DNA from: Clostridiaceae bacterium | Lineage (GTDB): Bacteria; Bacillota; Clostridia; Peptostreptococcales; Natronincolaceae | Direction of reading: 5' to 3' | NCBI GenBank assembly: GCA_018432235.1 | Contig: JAHDLO010000015.1 | Span: 348,798-412,797 of the forward strand | DNA length: 64,000 bases | Part shown: positions 8,097 to 16,273 of the stretch, one piece after another | How positions within the stretch are numbered: the first letter of the stretch is position 1 | Layout of the letters: each line of letters opens with the position of its first letter | Position numbers and translations under genes: made by a program | Notes under the pieces: model-generated | Database searches by the model: none | What the model was told of the DNA's origin: nothing | Seen by the model: the letters and a program-made list of their open reading frames with translations, nothing else

Positions 8097-9280
8097 GAAA
8101 GGGTATTGATGTAGAGGATGTTACTGCAATTCTTAAAGAAATTTTAAAAAAGCAAAAAAAGCCTATTCCACTGCATGAACCCAGCTTTTGCGGTAGAGAA
8201 TGGGCATATCTAAAGGATTGTCTGGATGCCGGCTGGGTTTCCTATGGCGGACAATATGTTGCAGAATTTGAAAAGAGATTAGCAGCTTATACGGGAGTGA
8301 AGCATGCAATAGCTGTTGTTAATGGTACGGCGGCTTTGCATATCTGCTTAAAATATGCAGGCGTAAAGGCAGATGATGAGGTATTGCTGCCGGCCCTAAC
8401 CTTTGTCGCCACCGCTAATGCAGTAGATTATTGCAGGGCAGTGCCGCATTTTGTAGATAGCGATGCCTTAAGCCTTGGAATAGACGTTAAAAAGCTAAAG
8501 GCCCATTTACAGGATATTGCAATGCTAAAGGATGACATATGCTACAACAGAAAAACCATGAGACCCATACGTGCGATTGTAGCCATGCATACCTTCGGTC
8601 ATCCTGTTGATCTGGAGCCTCTGGTGGAAATATGCAATGAATATCATATCGCCTTGGTGGAGGATGCGGCAGAATCTCTGGGCTCCTATTATAAAGGTAA
8701 ACACACAGGAAATTGGGGAAGGCTTTCCGCCCTCAGCTTTAATGGGAACAAAATAGTAACTACCGGTGGCGGTGGTGCTGTATTGACCAATGAAGCTGAT
8801 CTGGCAGAGGAAATAAGGCATGTTACCACAACGGCAAAGCTTCCCCACAAATGGGCTTATGTCCATGATAGGGTGGGCTATAATTATAGAATGCCAAATA
8901 TCAATGCGGCTCTTGGCTGCGGACAAATTGAAGGCATTGAAGGCTTCCTTGAAAGCAAGCGTGCTCTTGCTGCAAAATATCAGAGGGCATTTCAAGCGGT
9001 TGAGGGTATCAGCTTCTTTAAGGAACCGGACTATGGGGTTAGTAACTATTGGCTAAATACGCTGGTTTTAGATGAAGCATATTGGGATGAACGGGATGCG
9101 TTGCTATCGGCCACTCATCGGGAGGGCATATTGACTCGACCGGTATGGACGCTTATGAATAAGCTGCCTATGTATTGCGGCTGTCCCAGAATGGACCTCT
9201 CTATAGCCGAGAGACTGGAAAAGGCCATCATCAATATTCCCAGCAGTCCTCATTTAGGAGTGGACACCAATGAAGATTAA
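8093..9280 (+). CDS. legC: DegT/DnrJ/EryC1 aminotransferase (LegC-like)
   Basis: A 395-residue PLP-dependent sugar aminotransferase. Landmarks are NGTAALHICL (substrate/PLP phosphate loop, from residue 78), the PLP-ring aspartate in VEDAAES (Asp191) and the Schiff-base lysine in SFNGNKIVTTGGGG (Lys220). It would put an amino group on C4 of the keto sugar made by LegB, using glutamate. ATG overlaps the legB stop (ATGA), and its end overlaps the next gene by 11 bases. A short N-terminal helix of about 25 residues precedes the core fold, as in LegC-type members. Family certain; LegC role inferred from the neighbours. Confidence 0.88.
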   Translation: MRKGIDVEDVTAILKEILKKQKKPIPLHEPSFCGREWAYLKDCLDAGWVSYGGQYVAEFEKRLAAYTGVKHAIAVVNGTAALHICLKYAGVKADDEVLLPALTFVATANAVDYCRAVPHFVDSDALSLGIDVKKLKAHLQDIAMLKDDICYNRKTMRPIRAIVAMHTFGHPVDLEPLVEICNEYHIALVEDAAESLGSYYKGKHTGNWGRLSALSFNGNKIVTTGGGGAVLTNEADLAEEIRHVTTTAKLPHKWAYVHDRVGYNYRMPNINAALGCGQIEGIEGFLESKRALAAKYQRAFQAVEGISFFKEPDYGVSNYWLNTLVLDEAYWDERDALLSATHREGILTRPVWTLMNKLPMYCGCPRMDLSIAERLEKAIINIPSSPHLGVDTNED

Positions 9281-10427
9281 ATTATGTGTCGTCACCGGTG
9301 GACGTTCCGAATATGGCATACTCTATCCACTATTAAAGGGAATAAAGGCGGATGACTGTCTGGAATTACAGCTTATTGCCACCGCCATGCACCTGTCTCC
9401 AGAATTTGGTCTAACCTACAGGGAGATCGAGGCGGATGGCTTTTTTATTGAAAAGAAAATTGAAACCCTACTGTCCAGTGATACCCCAATTGGAGCTGCA
9501 AAATCAATGGGACTGGGGGTGATTGGCTTTGCAGAGGCATTTGAGGAGCTAAAGCCTGATCTAGTTATATTGCTGGGAGACAGATATGAAATATTGGCGG
9601 CTGCAGAGGCGGCTTTAATGTGCAAAATTGCCGTTGCTCATATATGTGGTGGAGACATCACTGAGGCTGCATTTGATGATGCCATACGCCATAGCATAAC
9701 AAAGATGTCTCATTTGCATTTTGTCACAAACGAAGCCTCATATCAGGTGGTAAGACAGCTGGGGGAAAATCCGGAGCATATATTCAAGGTTGGTAATCCT
9801 GCCATTGACAGGATACAAAATATGGTGCTGTTGCCGCTAAAAAAGCTTGAGGAAAAATTGCAGTTTAAGCTGTTGAATAAAAATCTATTAATCACCTTTC
9901 ATCCGGTTACGCTGGAAAGCAATGCATCATATCAGCAGCTTAATGAATTGCTGGCGGCACTACACCGTCTGGGTCCGGATATGGGGCTGATATTTACAAA
10001 GCCAAATGCAGACCCAGAAGGAAGGGGGTTAGCTAAACAGCTGGAGGGCTTTTTATCAACCCATAAAAATGCAGCTGTTTATACCGCCTTAGGACAGCAG
10101 CTATATTTCAGCTTGGTATCGCAGGTGGATGCAGTTGTAGGTAATTCCTCCAGTGGATTATTGGAGGTTCCCTCCTTCAACAAGCCTACTGTTAATATTG
10201 GCGACAGGCAAAAGGGTAGGCTTTATGCCGGCTCTGTTATAAATTGCTCACCAAATCGTGTGGCAATAGAGCTGGCTATAAAGGCGGCTTTAGTAAAGGA
10301 CTGTGCCAACACCGTAAATCCCTACGGCGACGGTGGCAGTGTCCCTAAAATCTTAAAGGCCATTAAGTCCATTGGGGACTTTAAGGCTTTATTGATTAAG
10401 AAATTTTATAAAGTAGGTGAGCTATGA
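9270..10427 (+). CDS. legG: Hydrolysing sugar-nucleotide 2-epimerase (LegG/NeuC-like)
   Basis: A 385-residue enzyme of the UDP-GlcNAc 2-epimerase family with the NeuC/LegG N-terminal signature TGGRSEYGILYPLL, then ILLGDRYEILAAA and CGGDITEAAFDDAIRHS motifs, and the C-terminal nucleotide-binding VGNSSSGLLEVPSF. LegG hydrolyses the nucleotide and epimerises C2 to give 2,4-diacetamido-2,4,6-trideoxymannose, the direct substrate of LegI. The ATG at 9270 has AGGAG 9 bases upstream, inside the end of legC. The stop overlaps the next gene by 4 bases. Confidence 0.88.
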   Translation: MKIKLCVVTGGRSEYGILYPLLKGIKADDCLELQLIATAMHLSPEFGLTYREIEADGFFIEKKIETLLSSDTPIGAAKSMGLGVIGFAEAFEELKPDLVILLGDRYEILAAAEAALMCKIAVAHICGGDITEAAFDDAIRHSITKMSHLHFVTNEASYQVVRQLGENPEHIFKVGNPAIDRIQNMVLLPLKKLEEKLQFKLLNKNLLITFHPVTLESNASYQQLNELLAALHRLGPDMGLIFTKPNADPEGRGLAKQLEGFLSTHKNAAVYTALGQQLYFSLVSQVDAVVGNSSSGLLEVPSFNKPTVNIGDRQKGRLYAGSVINCSPNRVAIELAIKAALVKDCANTVNPYGDGGSVPKILKAIKSIGDFKALLIKKFYKVGEL

Positions 10428-11506
10428 AGATGCGGGTTTATATCATTGCAGAAATAGGTGTCAATCACAATGGCTCTATGGAAATGGCAAAGGCTCTGAT
10501 CGATGCAGCCTCTGATGCAGGCGCTGATGCCATTAAAATTCAAAGCTTTAATACTGACAGCCTAATGCTTAGAAATACCCCAAAGGCCGACTATCAACGG
10601 GAAAACACTATGAAAGAGGAAGGACAGTACCAAATGGTTAAGGCGCTGGAGCTGGGGGAAACACAGCAGCGGCTTTTAATGGCTTATGCTACAGGTAAGG
10701 GCATCGAATTTTTATCCAGCCCCTTCGATAGCGACAGTCTGGATTTTTTAGTGGATAGACTTCAGCTACCCATTATCAAAATCGCTTCCGGAGAAATCAC
10801 CAACGGGCCACTGCTGCTGAGGGCTGCTGTCAGTGGCAAGCGAATAATTCTGTCTACAGGAATGGCGACTTTAGGGGAAATAGAGGAGGCCTTAGGGGTA
10901 ATTGCCTATGGCTATCTGGAGGGAAAAAATGCATTGAAGCATCCCACTCGGCAGGCCTTTAAGACAGCATTTCTTTCAGAGAGGGGTAAAATAATGCTGC
11001 AAAGGGTGGCACTGCTGCATTGTACCACTGAGTATCCAGCCCCATTTAATGAATGCAACCTAAGGGCGATGGTAACCCTTAAGCAGGCCTTTGGCTTAAC
11101 CATTGGCTTTTCTGACCATACGGAGGGTATTGCCTTGCCAATGGCAGCTGTAGCCTTAGGGGCCGACATAATAGAAAAGCATATCACCTTAAATCGAGAG
11201 CTGCCGGGACCGGATCATAGAGCTTCACTTGAGCCTATGGTTTTTTCTAAAATGGTGGAGGGAATACGTCAGGTTGAAAAGGCATTAGGAAGCCAGTTTA
11301 AAGGCCCCACAGCTGCTGAAATTAAAAATTTGAAGGCAGCAAGAAAAAGCATTGTGGCTGTCCGGGATATCCCAAAAGGAGAGCTGCTTACGGCAGAAAA
11401 TATAGCCATAAAACGCCCGGGAGATGGGCCCTCTCCTATGCTATACTGGGAGCTATTGGGTCAAAAGGCTGAAAAGACCTATAGAGGGGATGAGGTTCTC
11501 AGATGA
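10424..11506 (+). CDS. legI: Legionaminic acid synthase (NeuB family)
   Basis: A 360-residue NeuB-family synthase. The N-terminal TIM barrel begins with YIIAEIGVNHNGS and GADAIKIQSF, has LSSPFD and IKIASGEITNGPLL, and ends with LGADIIEKHITLN. The C-terminal SAF/antifreeze-like domain (about 300-360) begins near SIVAVRDIPKGELLT. The enzyme condenses phosphoenolpyruvate with the 6-deoxy diacetamido mannose to give the nine-carbon acid. Start overlaps legG (ATGA); a second ATG two codons in is an alternative. Sialic-acid or pseudaminic-acid synthases share this fold; legB/legC/legG favour legionaminic acid. Confidence 0.88.
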   Translation: MKMRVYIIAEIGVNHNGSMEMAKALIDAASDAGADAIKIQSFNTDSLMLRNTPKADYQRENTMKEEGQYQMVKALELGETQQRLLMAYATGKGIEFLSSPFDSDSLDFLVDRLQLPIIKIASGEITNGPLLLRAAVSGKRIILSTGMATLGEIEEALGVIAYGYLEGKNALKHPTRQAFKTAFLSERGKIMLQRVALLHCTTEYPAPFNECNLRAMVTLKQAFGLTIGFSDHTEGIALPMAAVALGADIIEKHITLNRELPGPDHRASLEPMVFSKMVEGIRQVEKALGSQFKGPTAAEIKNLKAARKSIVAVRDIPKGELLTAENIAIKRPGDGPSPMLYWELLGQKAEKTYRGDEVLR

Positions 11507-12126
11507 AGCTTGCTATTTTCGGTGCCTCAGGCTTTGCTCGAGAGGTCAGGGATATCGCGCTTGAAAATGGCTATGAAAGCATTGTATACATTGATAAGCA
11601 TGATGCTAAGCGTATTGATGGCTTTCCGGTGGTTAGGGAAGCAGATATGCCAAAACTCACAGCCGCAGGCTTTAGCTTTATTATAGGGGTTGGCAGCCCC
11701 TCCCTAAGGCAAGAGATTTGGGGAAGATATCCTGATCTAAGCTACGTGAATCTCATACACCCAGCTTCAAGCTTTGGCTATGGACAGTTGACGGTGATGA
11801 ATAAAAGGAAAGGAAACATTGTCTGTGCCGGTGCCAGGCTGACCAATAACATAAAAATTGGCAATTTTGGTATATATTACTTAAATTGCACCATAGCCCA
11901 CGATTGTATAATTGAGGACTTTGTGACCATATCGCCAGGTGCCAACATTTCTGGCAATGTAAGGCTTTCCATGGGCAGCTACGTTGGGGCAAATGCCTGT
12001 GTCCTTCAGGGTAAGTCGATAACAGAGAAGCTCATTGTGGGTAGCTTCTCCGTCATAGGTGCCGGTGCTGTTGTCACCAAAAGCATTCCCGACAATATAA
12101 TAGTTAAAGGAGTACCTGCCAGATAG
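11503..12126 (+). CDS. NeuD/PglD-like sugar O/N-acetyltransferase
   Basis: A 207-residue left-handed beta-helix acetyltransferase. The N-terminal nucleotide-sugar domain has the Rossmann-like IFGASGFAREV (about 4-14). The hexapeptide-repeat domain carries the probable catalytic histidine in NCTIAHDC. In nonulosonate clusters this family N-acetylates the C4 amino group of the LegC product or O-acetylates the finished sugar. Between legI and ptmE in an overlapping operon, the N-acetyl step is the more economical reading since no other acetyltransferase is present. Stop is 31 bases before the next ATG, the largest gap in the early operon. Confidence 0.8.
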   Translation: MKLAIFGASGFAREVRDIALENGYESIVYIDKHDAKRIDGFPVVREADMPKLTAAGFSFIIGVGSPSLRQEIWGRYPDLSYVNLIHPASSFGYGQLTVMNKRKGNIVCAGARLTNNIKIGNFGIYYLNCTIAHDCIIEDFVTISPGANISGNVRLSMGSYVGANACVLQGKSITEKLIVGSFSVIGAGAVVTKSIPDNIIVKGVPAR

Positions 12127-12157
12127 AGCAGAGGTTAGTCGGGAAGGAACGGTTAGT

Positions 12158-13207
12158 ATGGAGGAGTGGAGGAAAATATTAGTATCCGCTGATACCAGCC
12201 TTCAGCAGATCATTAGTATTATAGATATTAGCTCCCTGCAAATTGCCCTTGTCATCGATGATTGTCAGAGATTGCTTGGTACCATAACGGATGGGGATAT
12301 CCGAAGGGGTCTTCTTAAAGGCTTAACCCTGGAGGATGCGGCAGAAAAAATTATGAGCAGAAATCCTGTGACCATAAAAGAGGATACTGATCCGCAGCAG
12401 GCCTTGGATTTACTTAAAAGGTACAGCATAAGGCATCTCCCTGTAGTAGGTGGCGCGGGGGAAATCATCGGTATAAAGCGCATGGAGGAGCTGCTGGGGG
12501 CTACAAAAGCAGACAATTGGGTTGCGATAATGGCCGGTGGCCTTGGCAGTAGACTAAGACCTTTAACTGATGATTGCCCAAAGCCGATGCTGAGGATTGG
12601 GCATAGACCTCTGCTTGAAATTATCATGAAGTGCTTTATTAAGCAGGGCTTTAGTCGTTTTTGTCTTTCTGTTAATTATAAAGGCAATCAAATCAAGGAC
12701 TACTTTGGAGATGGCTCTGATTATATGGTAGAAATCAAATATATTGAGGAAGCATGCAGCTTGGGGACTGTCGGATCTTTAAGTCTGTTTTCCATAAGCA
12801 CCGACAAGCCTATTATTGTAATCAATGGTGATATATTGACAAAGCTGAATTTTAGGGAGCTGTTGGAGTTTCATATAGAGCATCAGGCAAAGGCCACGGT
12901 TGCGGTTAGGGGCTATGACATTGAAATCCCTTATGGGGTTGTTAAGACAAATCGGGATAGACTTACAGGCTTTGAGGAAAAGCCTGTATATAGCTGCTTT
13001 ATAAATGCTGGTATCTATGTTTTAGACCCATCTGTTCTAAAGCAAATTCCCCCAAATACCCATTATGATATGAATCAGCTGCTGGAGGCGATGCTGAAGG
13101 ATAAAAACAAAATAACGGTTTTTCCCATCAGGGAGTATTGGATAGATATTGGCGATATGGCAGATTTTAAAAAGGCCAATAGGGAGATTGATGAGGTGTT
13201 TAAATGA
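12158..13207 (+). CDS. ptmE: CBS-domain nucleotidyltransferase (PtmE-like, GDP-GlcN forming)
   Basis: A 349-residue fusion: two CBS motifs at about 1-118 and a sugar-phosphate nucleotidyltransferase domain from about 122 starting NWVAIMAGGLGSRLRPLT, with the product loop CPKPML and IVINGDIL for metal binding. In Campylobacter PtmE is the glucosamine-1-phosphate guanylyltransferase that makes the GDP-linked precursor of legionaminic acid, so this gene links central amino sugar metabolism with LegB. The CBS pair suggests allosteric control by an adenine nucleotide. It overlaps ptmF by 4 bases. The order ptmE-ptmF-CMP synthetase-ptmA matches the known Campylobacter order. Confidence 0.85.
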   Translation: MEEWRKILVSADTSLQQIISIIDISSLQIALVIDDCQRLLGTITDGDIRRGLLKGLTLEDAAEKIMSRNPVTIKEDTDPQQALDLLKRYSIRHLPVVGGAGEIIGIKRMEELLGATKADNWVAIMAGGLGSRLRPLTDDCPKPMLRIGHRPLLEIIMKCFIKQGFSRFCLSVNYKGNQIKDYFGDGSDYMVEIKYIEEACSLGTVGSLSLFSISTDKPIIVINGDILTKLNFRELLEFHIEHQAKATVAVRGYDIEIPYGVVKTNRDRLTGFEEKPVYSCFINAGIYVLDPSVLKQIPPNTHYDMNQLLEAMLKDKNKITVFPIREYWIDIGDMADFKKANREIDEVFK

Positions 13208-14115
13208 ATTGTCTTGTGGTGGGGTATGGCTCGATAGGAGCAAGGCATGTTCGACTATTAAAGCAGCTAAACTGCAAGGTTGCTGTTGTCAGTAAAAGGG
13301 AAATAATGTATCCGCTGGTCTATAAGGATTTAAAGGATGCAGTTCTTAAGGAAAAGCCCGACTATATTATTATTGCAAATAGAACCTATGAGCATTACGC
13401 CACATTTCTTCAGCTGGCCGACTTAGGATATAAAGGCATATTACTGGTGGAGAAGCCCCTCTTTCATAGGGCTGTGATGCTGCCAACCAATAGCTTTAAG
13501 GCGGTATATGTCGGATATAATTTAAGGCTGCATCCTCTCCTTATTGAACTGTCGAAAATCATTGCAAAAGAGAGGGTGCTATATGCACAGGCCTATGTCG
13601 GACAGTATTTACCAGAATGGCGACCGGGGACTGATTATAGGCACTGCTATTCTGCTGCTGCGAAGGAGGGAGGCGGGGTGCTGCGGGATTTAAGCCATGA
13701 GGTGGATTATCTTCTTTGGCTCTTTGGCAGTTGGCACAGACTGGTGGCAATAGGGGGAAAATACAGCAATCTGGAAATCAGCAGTGAGGATATATACAGT
13801 ATTATGCTATCTATGGAGAATTGCCCCGTGGTACAGCTGAATTTAAATTATCTGGACAGCGTGGGCAGAAGGGAAATAAGGGTTATTACAGAAAACAACA
13901 CAATTCAAGCAGACTTGGTAGGCAACACCCTCAAAATAAACCATGAGATAATCAGCTATGACATCGATAGGGATCATACCTATCTTATGCAGCATTGTGC
14001 TGTGATCAACGGAGATGAAAGAAGCCTTTGCCATATTGATGAGGGTATGGCGGTGCTTAATACAATTAAGGCAATCGAAGAATCCAATGGTGAAAGGCGA
14101 TGGATAATAAAATGA
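13204..14115 (+). CDS. ptmF: Gfo/Idh/MocA oxidoreductase (PtmF-like)
   Basis: A 303-residue NAD(P)-dependent oxidoreductase. The N-terminal Rossmann motif is VVGYGSIGARHVRLL (about 5-19) and the family EKP motif appears as LLVEKPLF. The GFO_IDH_MocA C-terminal sheet holds the conserved His in DLSHEVDYLLWLFG. PtmF acts with PtmA in supplying the dedicated amino-sugar precursor for legionaminic acid in Campylobacter. Start and stop both overlap neighbours, consistent with translational coupling. Precise reaction inferred from the operon. Confidence 0.82.
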   Translation: MNCLVVGYGSIGARHVRLLKQLNCKVAVVSKREIMYPLVYKDLKDAVLKEKPDYIIIANRTYEHYATFLQLADLGYKGILLVEKPLFHRAVMLPTNSFKAVYVGYNLRLHPLLIELSKIIAKERVLYAQAYVGQYLPEWRPGTDYRHCYSAAAKEGGGVLRDLSHEVDYLLWLFGSWHRLVAIGGKYSNLEISSEDIYSIMLSMENCPVVQLNLNYLDSVGRREIRVITENNTIQADLVGNTLKINHEIISYDIDRDHTYLMQHCAVINGDERSLCHIDEGMAVLNTIKAIEESNGERRWIIK

Positions 14116-14819
14116 TAAGACTTTGCACGATTTGTGCACGATCAGGCTCCAAGGGAGTAAGAAATAAAAATATCAGGGAGCTGGCTGGAAGGCCCCTTAT
14201 CGCCCATAGCATTATGCAGGCAAAAGACTCAGGCCTTTTTGAGGCTGTGGTGGTAAGCAGCGACGGGGATGATATTCTCGAGGCAGCAGATAAATGGGGG
14301 GCCGACCACCTCGTAAAGCGGCCTGCTGAGCTTGCAACCGATCAGTCGCCTAAAATACCGGTTATCCGTCATGCGTTGCTGACGATGGAGGAAAGGCTTA
14401 ATAGGCATTTTGAGGTAATCGTGGACCTGGATGCAACGGCTCCCCTGCGGAGAACTGAAGATATTGCCAATGTCGTAGCTCTTTTGGAGAGTCAGGGGGC
14501 CGATAATGTCATAACAGGCGTACCCTCTCGTCGGTCTCCCTATTTTAATATGGTGGAGATTGATGACGATGGGCTGGTTCAATTATCCAAGCCACTGCCA
14601 GAACCCATTTATAGAAGGCAGGATGCCCCGAAGTCCTATGATATGAATGCCTCCATTTACGCATGGCGGAGAGAGGTGCTAATAGAAGGGTCTAGTCTAT
14701 TTAATGCTGGCACATTGCTATATGTAATGCCGCAGCAATTGGCTGTTGATATTGATACAGAGCTGGATTTTCAGCTGGTGGCGCAATTGATGCGTATGAG
14801 GGGGAAGGAAATTGACTAA
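14112..14819 (+). CDS. legF: CMP-nonulosonate (CMP-legionaminic acid) synthetase
   Basis: A 235-residue cytidylyltransferase with the NeuA signature ARSGSKGVRNKNIRELAGRP right after the N-terminal strand, then VVSSDGDDI and the conserved DATAPLRR segment. It couples the finished sugar to CMP for transfer. The start is ambiguous: ATG 14112 gives the ATGA overlap with ptmF that is usual in this operon, whereas ATG 14100 lies only 2 bases after AAAGG. I prefer 14112 but both are possible. It overlaps ptmA by 8 bases. Confidence 0.87.
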   Translation: MIRLCTICARSGSKGVRNKNIRELAGRPLIAHSIMQAKDSGLFEAVVVSSDGDDILEAADKWGADHLVKRPAELATDQSPKIPVIRHALLTMEERLNRHFEVIVDLDATAPLRRTEDIANVVALLESQGADNVITGVPSRRSPYFNMVEIDDDGLVQLSKPLPEPIYRRQDAPKSYDMNASIYAWRREVLIEGSSLFNAGTLLYVMPQQLAVDIDTELDFQLVAQLMRMRGKEID

Positions 14820-15639
14820 AGGTGGGTATCGGGATAGCTTCAGCCTTAAAAATAAAACCGCCATTATTACAGGAGGACTGGGCATATTGGGGAGACACTT
14901 TTGTGAGGGCCTGGCGGAATATGGGGCAAATGTTGTGATTGTGGATAAAGACGAGGCTGAGGCTCAGGGCTTGGCAGAAGAGCTGATGGATAAATATAAT
15001 ATCGGTGCAATTGGCATCGGCTGTAACATAGCAGCTCCTGTTGAGGTAAAAGCTATGGTCCATAGAGCTTTATCGGAGTTTAAAGAAATCAACATACTAC
15101 ATAATAATGCCGCTAGTAAATCTGATGATCTAACCGCCTTTTTCGCTGCCTTTGAGACATACAGCCTAGAGGAATGGCGAAGGATTATGTCAGTTAATAT
15201 TGATGGCATGTTTTTAGTTGCTCAGGCGGTGGGGGCTCAGATGGTAAAGCAAAATAAAGGGGGCAGCATAATTCAAACCTCCTCTATATATGGCCTATTG
15301 GCACCGGATCAACGGATTTACGACGGTTCTAATTATATGGGGGGCAGCATTAATACACCTGCTGTTTATTCCACCTCAAAGGCAGCGGTTATAGGTTTAA
15401 GCAAATATTTGGCTGCCTATTGGGCTGATAAAAAAATCAGAGTGAACACGCTAATACCCGGTGGTAATGAAAGCGGACAAAATGAAGTATTTCAGAAAAA
15501 GTACTCTGCTAGAGTGCCAATGGGAAGAATGGGATACCCAAAGGAGATGGTGGCAGCTTTAGTCTTTCTGGCATCCGATGCCTCAAGCTATATTACGGGA
15601 CAAAGCATCATCATCGATGGCGGCCTTAGTGTTTGGTAG
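14812..15639 (+). CDS. ptmA: Short-chain dehydrogenase (PtmA-like)
   Basis: A 275-residue classical SDR. It shows the cofactor motif TGGLGILGRHF, the NNAA segment in ILHNNAASKS, a catalytic Ser in TSSIYG and YSTSK as the YXXXK pair, ending with IDGGLSVW. Start is TTG at 14812 within the end of legF, with GGGGAAGG 4-5 bases upstream. In Campylobacter PtmA and PtmF together feed amino sugar into the legionaminate pathway. It ends the overlapping biosynthetic block; a 15-base gap with a fresh TAGGAGGGAG Shine-Dalgarno follows. Confidence 0.82.
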   Translation: MTKGGYRDSFSLKNKTAIITGGLGILGRHFCEGLAEYGANVVIVDKDEAEAQGLAEELMDKYNIGAIGIGCNIAAPVEVKAMVHRALSEFKEINILHNNAASKSDDLTAFFAAFETYSLEEWRRIMSVNIDGMFLVAQAVGAQMVKQNKGGSIIQTSSIYGLLAPDQRIYDGSNYMGGSINTPAVYSTSKAAVIGLSKYLAAYWADKKIRVNTLIPGGNESGQNEVFQKKYSARVPMGRMGYPKEMVAALVFLASDASSYITGQSIIIDGGLSVW

Positions 15640-15654
15640 CTATAGGAGGGAGAT

Positions 15655-15969
15655 ATGAGAATAAAGGACAATATATCTGAAAATAAAGAAGACTATTCGG
15701 CAGAGATGAAAAAAAGAGTGGCGTCAGCTTTTAATCTTATCACTGTTATTACAGAGGCAAAGGAATTATTAAAGCACACGAAGGCGGGGGTCCTTGAGCT
15801 TAGAGAGGCTATTATATCTCCACAGGAGGAGGCTGAGAGAAGCTCAGCAAAGAGTCTTTTTGATGCTAGAATGCAGGCAACCGTTTACTATACCTTGAAA
15901 AATATAGAGGGCTACCAGAGGCATGGCTGGAGAAAAATACTTGATGAAGGAGAGGCTGCTGATGATTGA
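15655..15969 (+). CDS. Small helical protein of unknown function in Maf operon
   Basis: A 104-residue charged, mostly helical protein with no signal peptide or membrane span; not a family I recognise. It contains TEAKELLKHTKAGVLELREA and a C-terminal YQRHGWRKIL. ATG follows TAGGAGGGAG with normal spacing. It is in the middle of a nonulosonate/Maf operon and overlaps the next small gene by 8 bases, so a helper role in glycosylation or chaperoning of the acceptor (as small helical proteins beside flagellar maf genes) is possible, but this is inference only. Confidence 0.7.
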   Translation: MRIKDNISENKEDYSAEMKKRVASAFNLITVITEAKELLKHTKAGVLELREAIISPQEEAERSSAKSLFDARMQATVYYTLKNIEGYQRHGWRKILDEGEAADD

Positions 15970-16273
15970 GGCCGTTATATTAAAAAGCAAAGGGAATAGG
16001 CTTAAGGATTATTTACAAACAGCGATTGATCATTTTAGATGCTGCGACGATAGCCCAGCTTTGGACGCTCTCCTAAGCAGCATTGAAGAAATTGAGGATA
16101 TTATAGACTACTATCGGCTGGCAGAGGGAGCACCAGAGGATATAGCTGAATTTATACCAGTGCTACGGAGGCTAAAGGCACTGCTGGAGGGCAAGGATGT
16201 TATTGGGCTGACGGATGCTTTGGAGTTCAAGCTATTGCCTTTGATAGATGCATGGACTGCGAGGTGGGTGTGA
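15962..16273 (+). CDS. Second small helical protein of unknown function
   Basis: A 103-residue acidic helical protein; family not recognised. Start ATG 15962 is chosen over 15923 because AAGGAGAGG (15947-15955) lies 6 bases upstream. It contains repeated leucine-rich helices (LKDYLQTAIDHF, IEEIEDIIDYYRLAE, VLRRLKALLEG). Its TGA overlaps the ATG of the Maf gene (TGATG), so translation of the two is coupled, which suggests physical or functional partnership with the glycosyltransferase. Confidence 0.7.
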   Translation: MIEAVILKSKGNRLKDYLQTAIDHFRCCDDSPALDALLSSIEEIEDIIDYYRLAEGAPEDIAEFIPVLRRLKALLEGKDVIGLTDALEFKLLPLIDAWTARWV

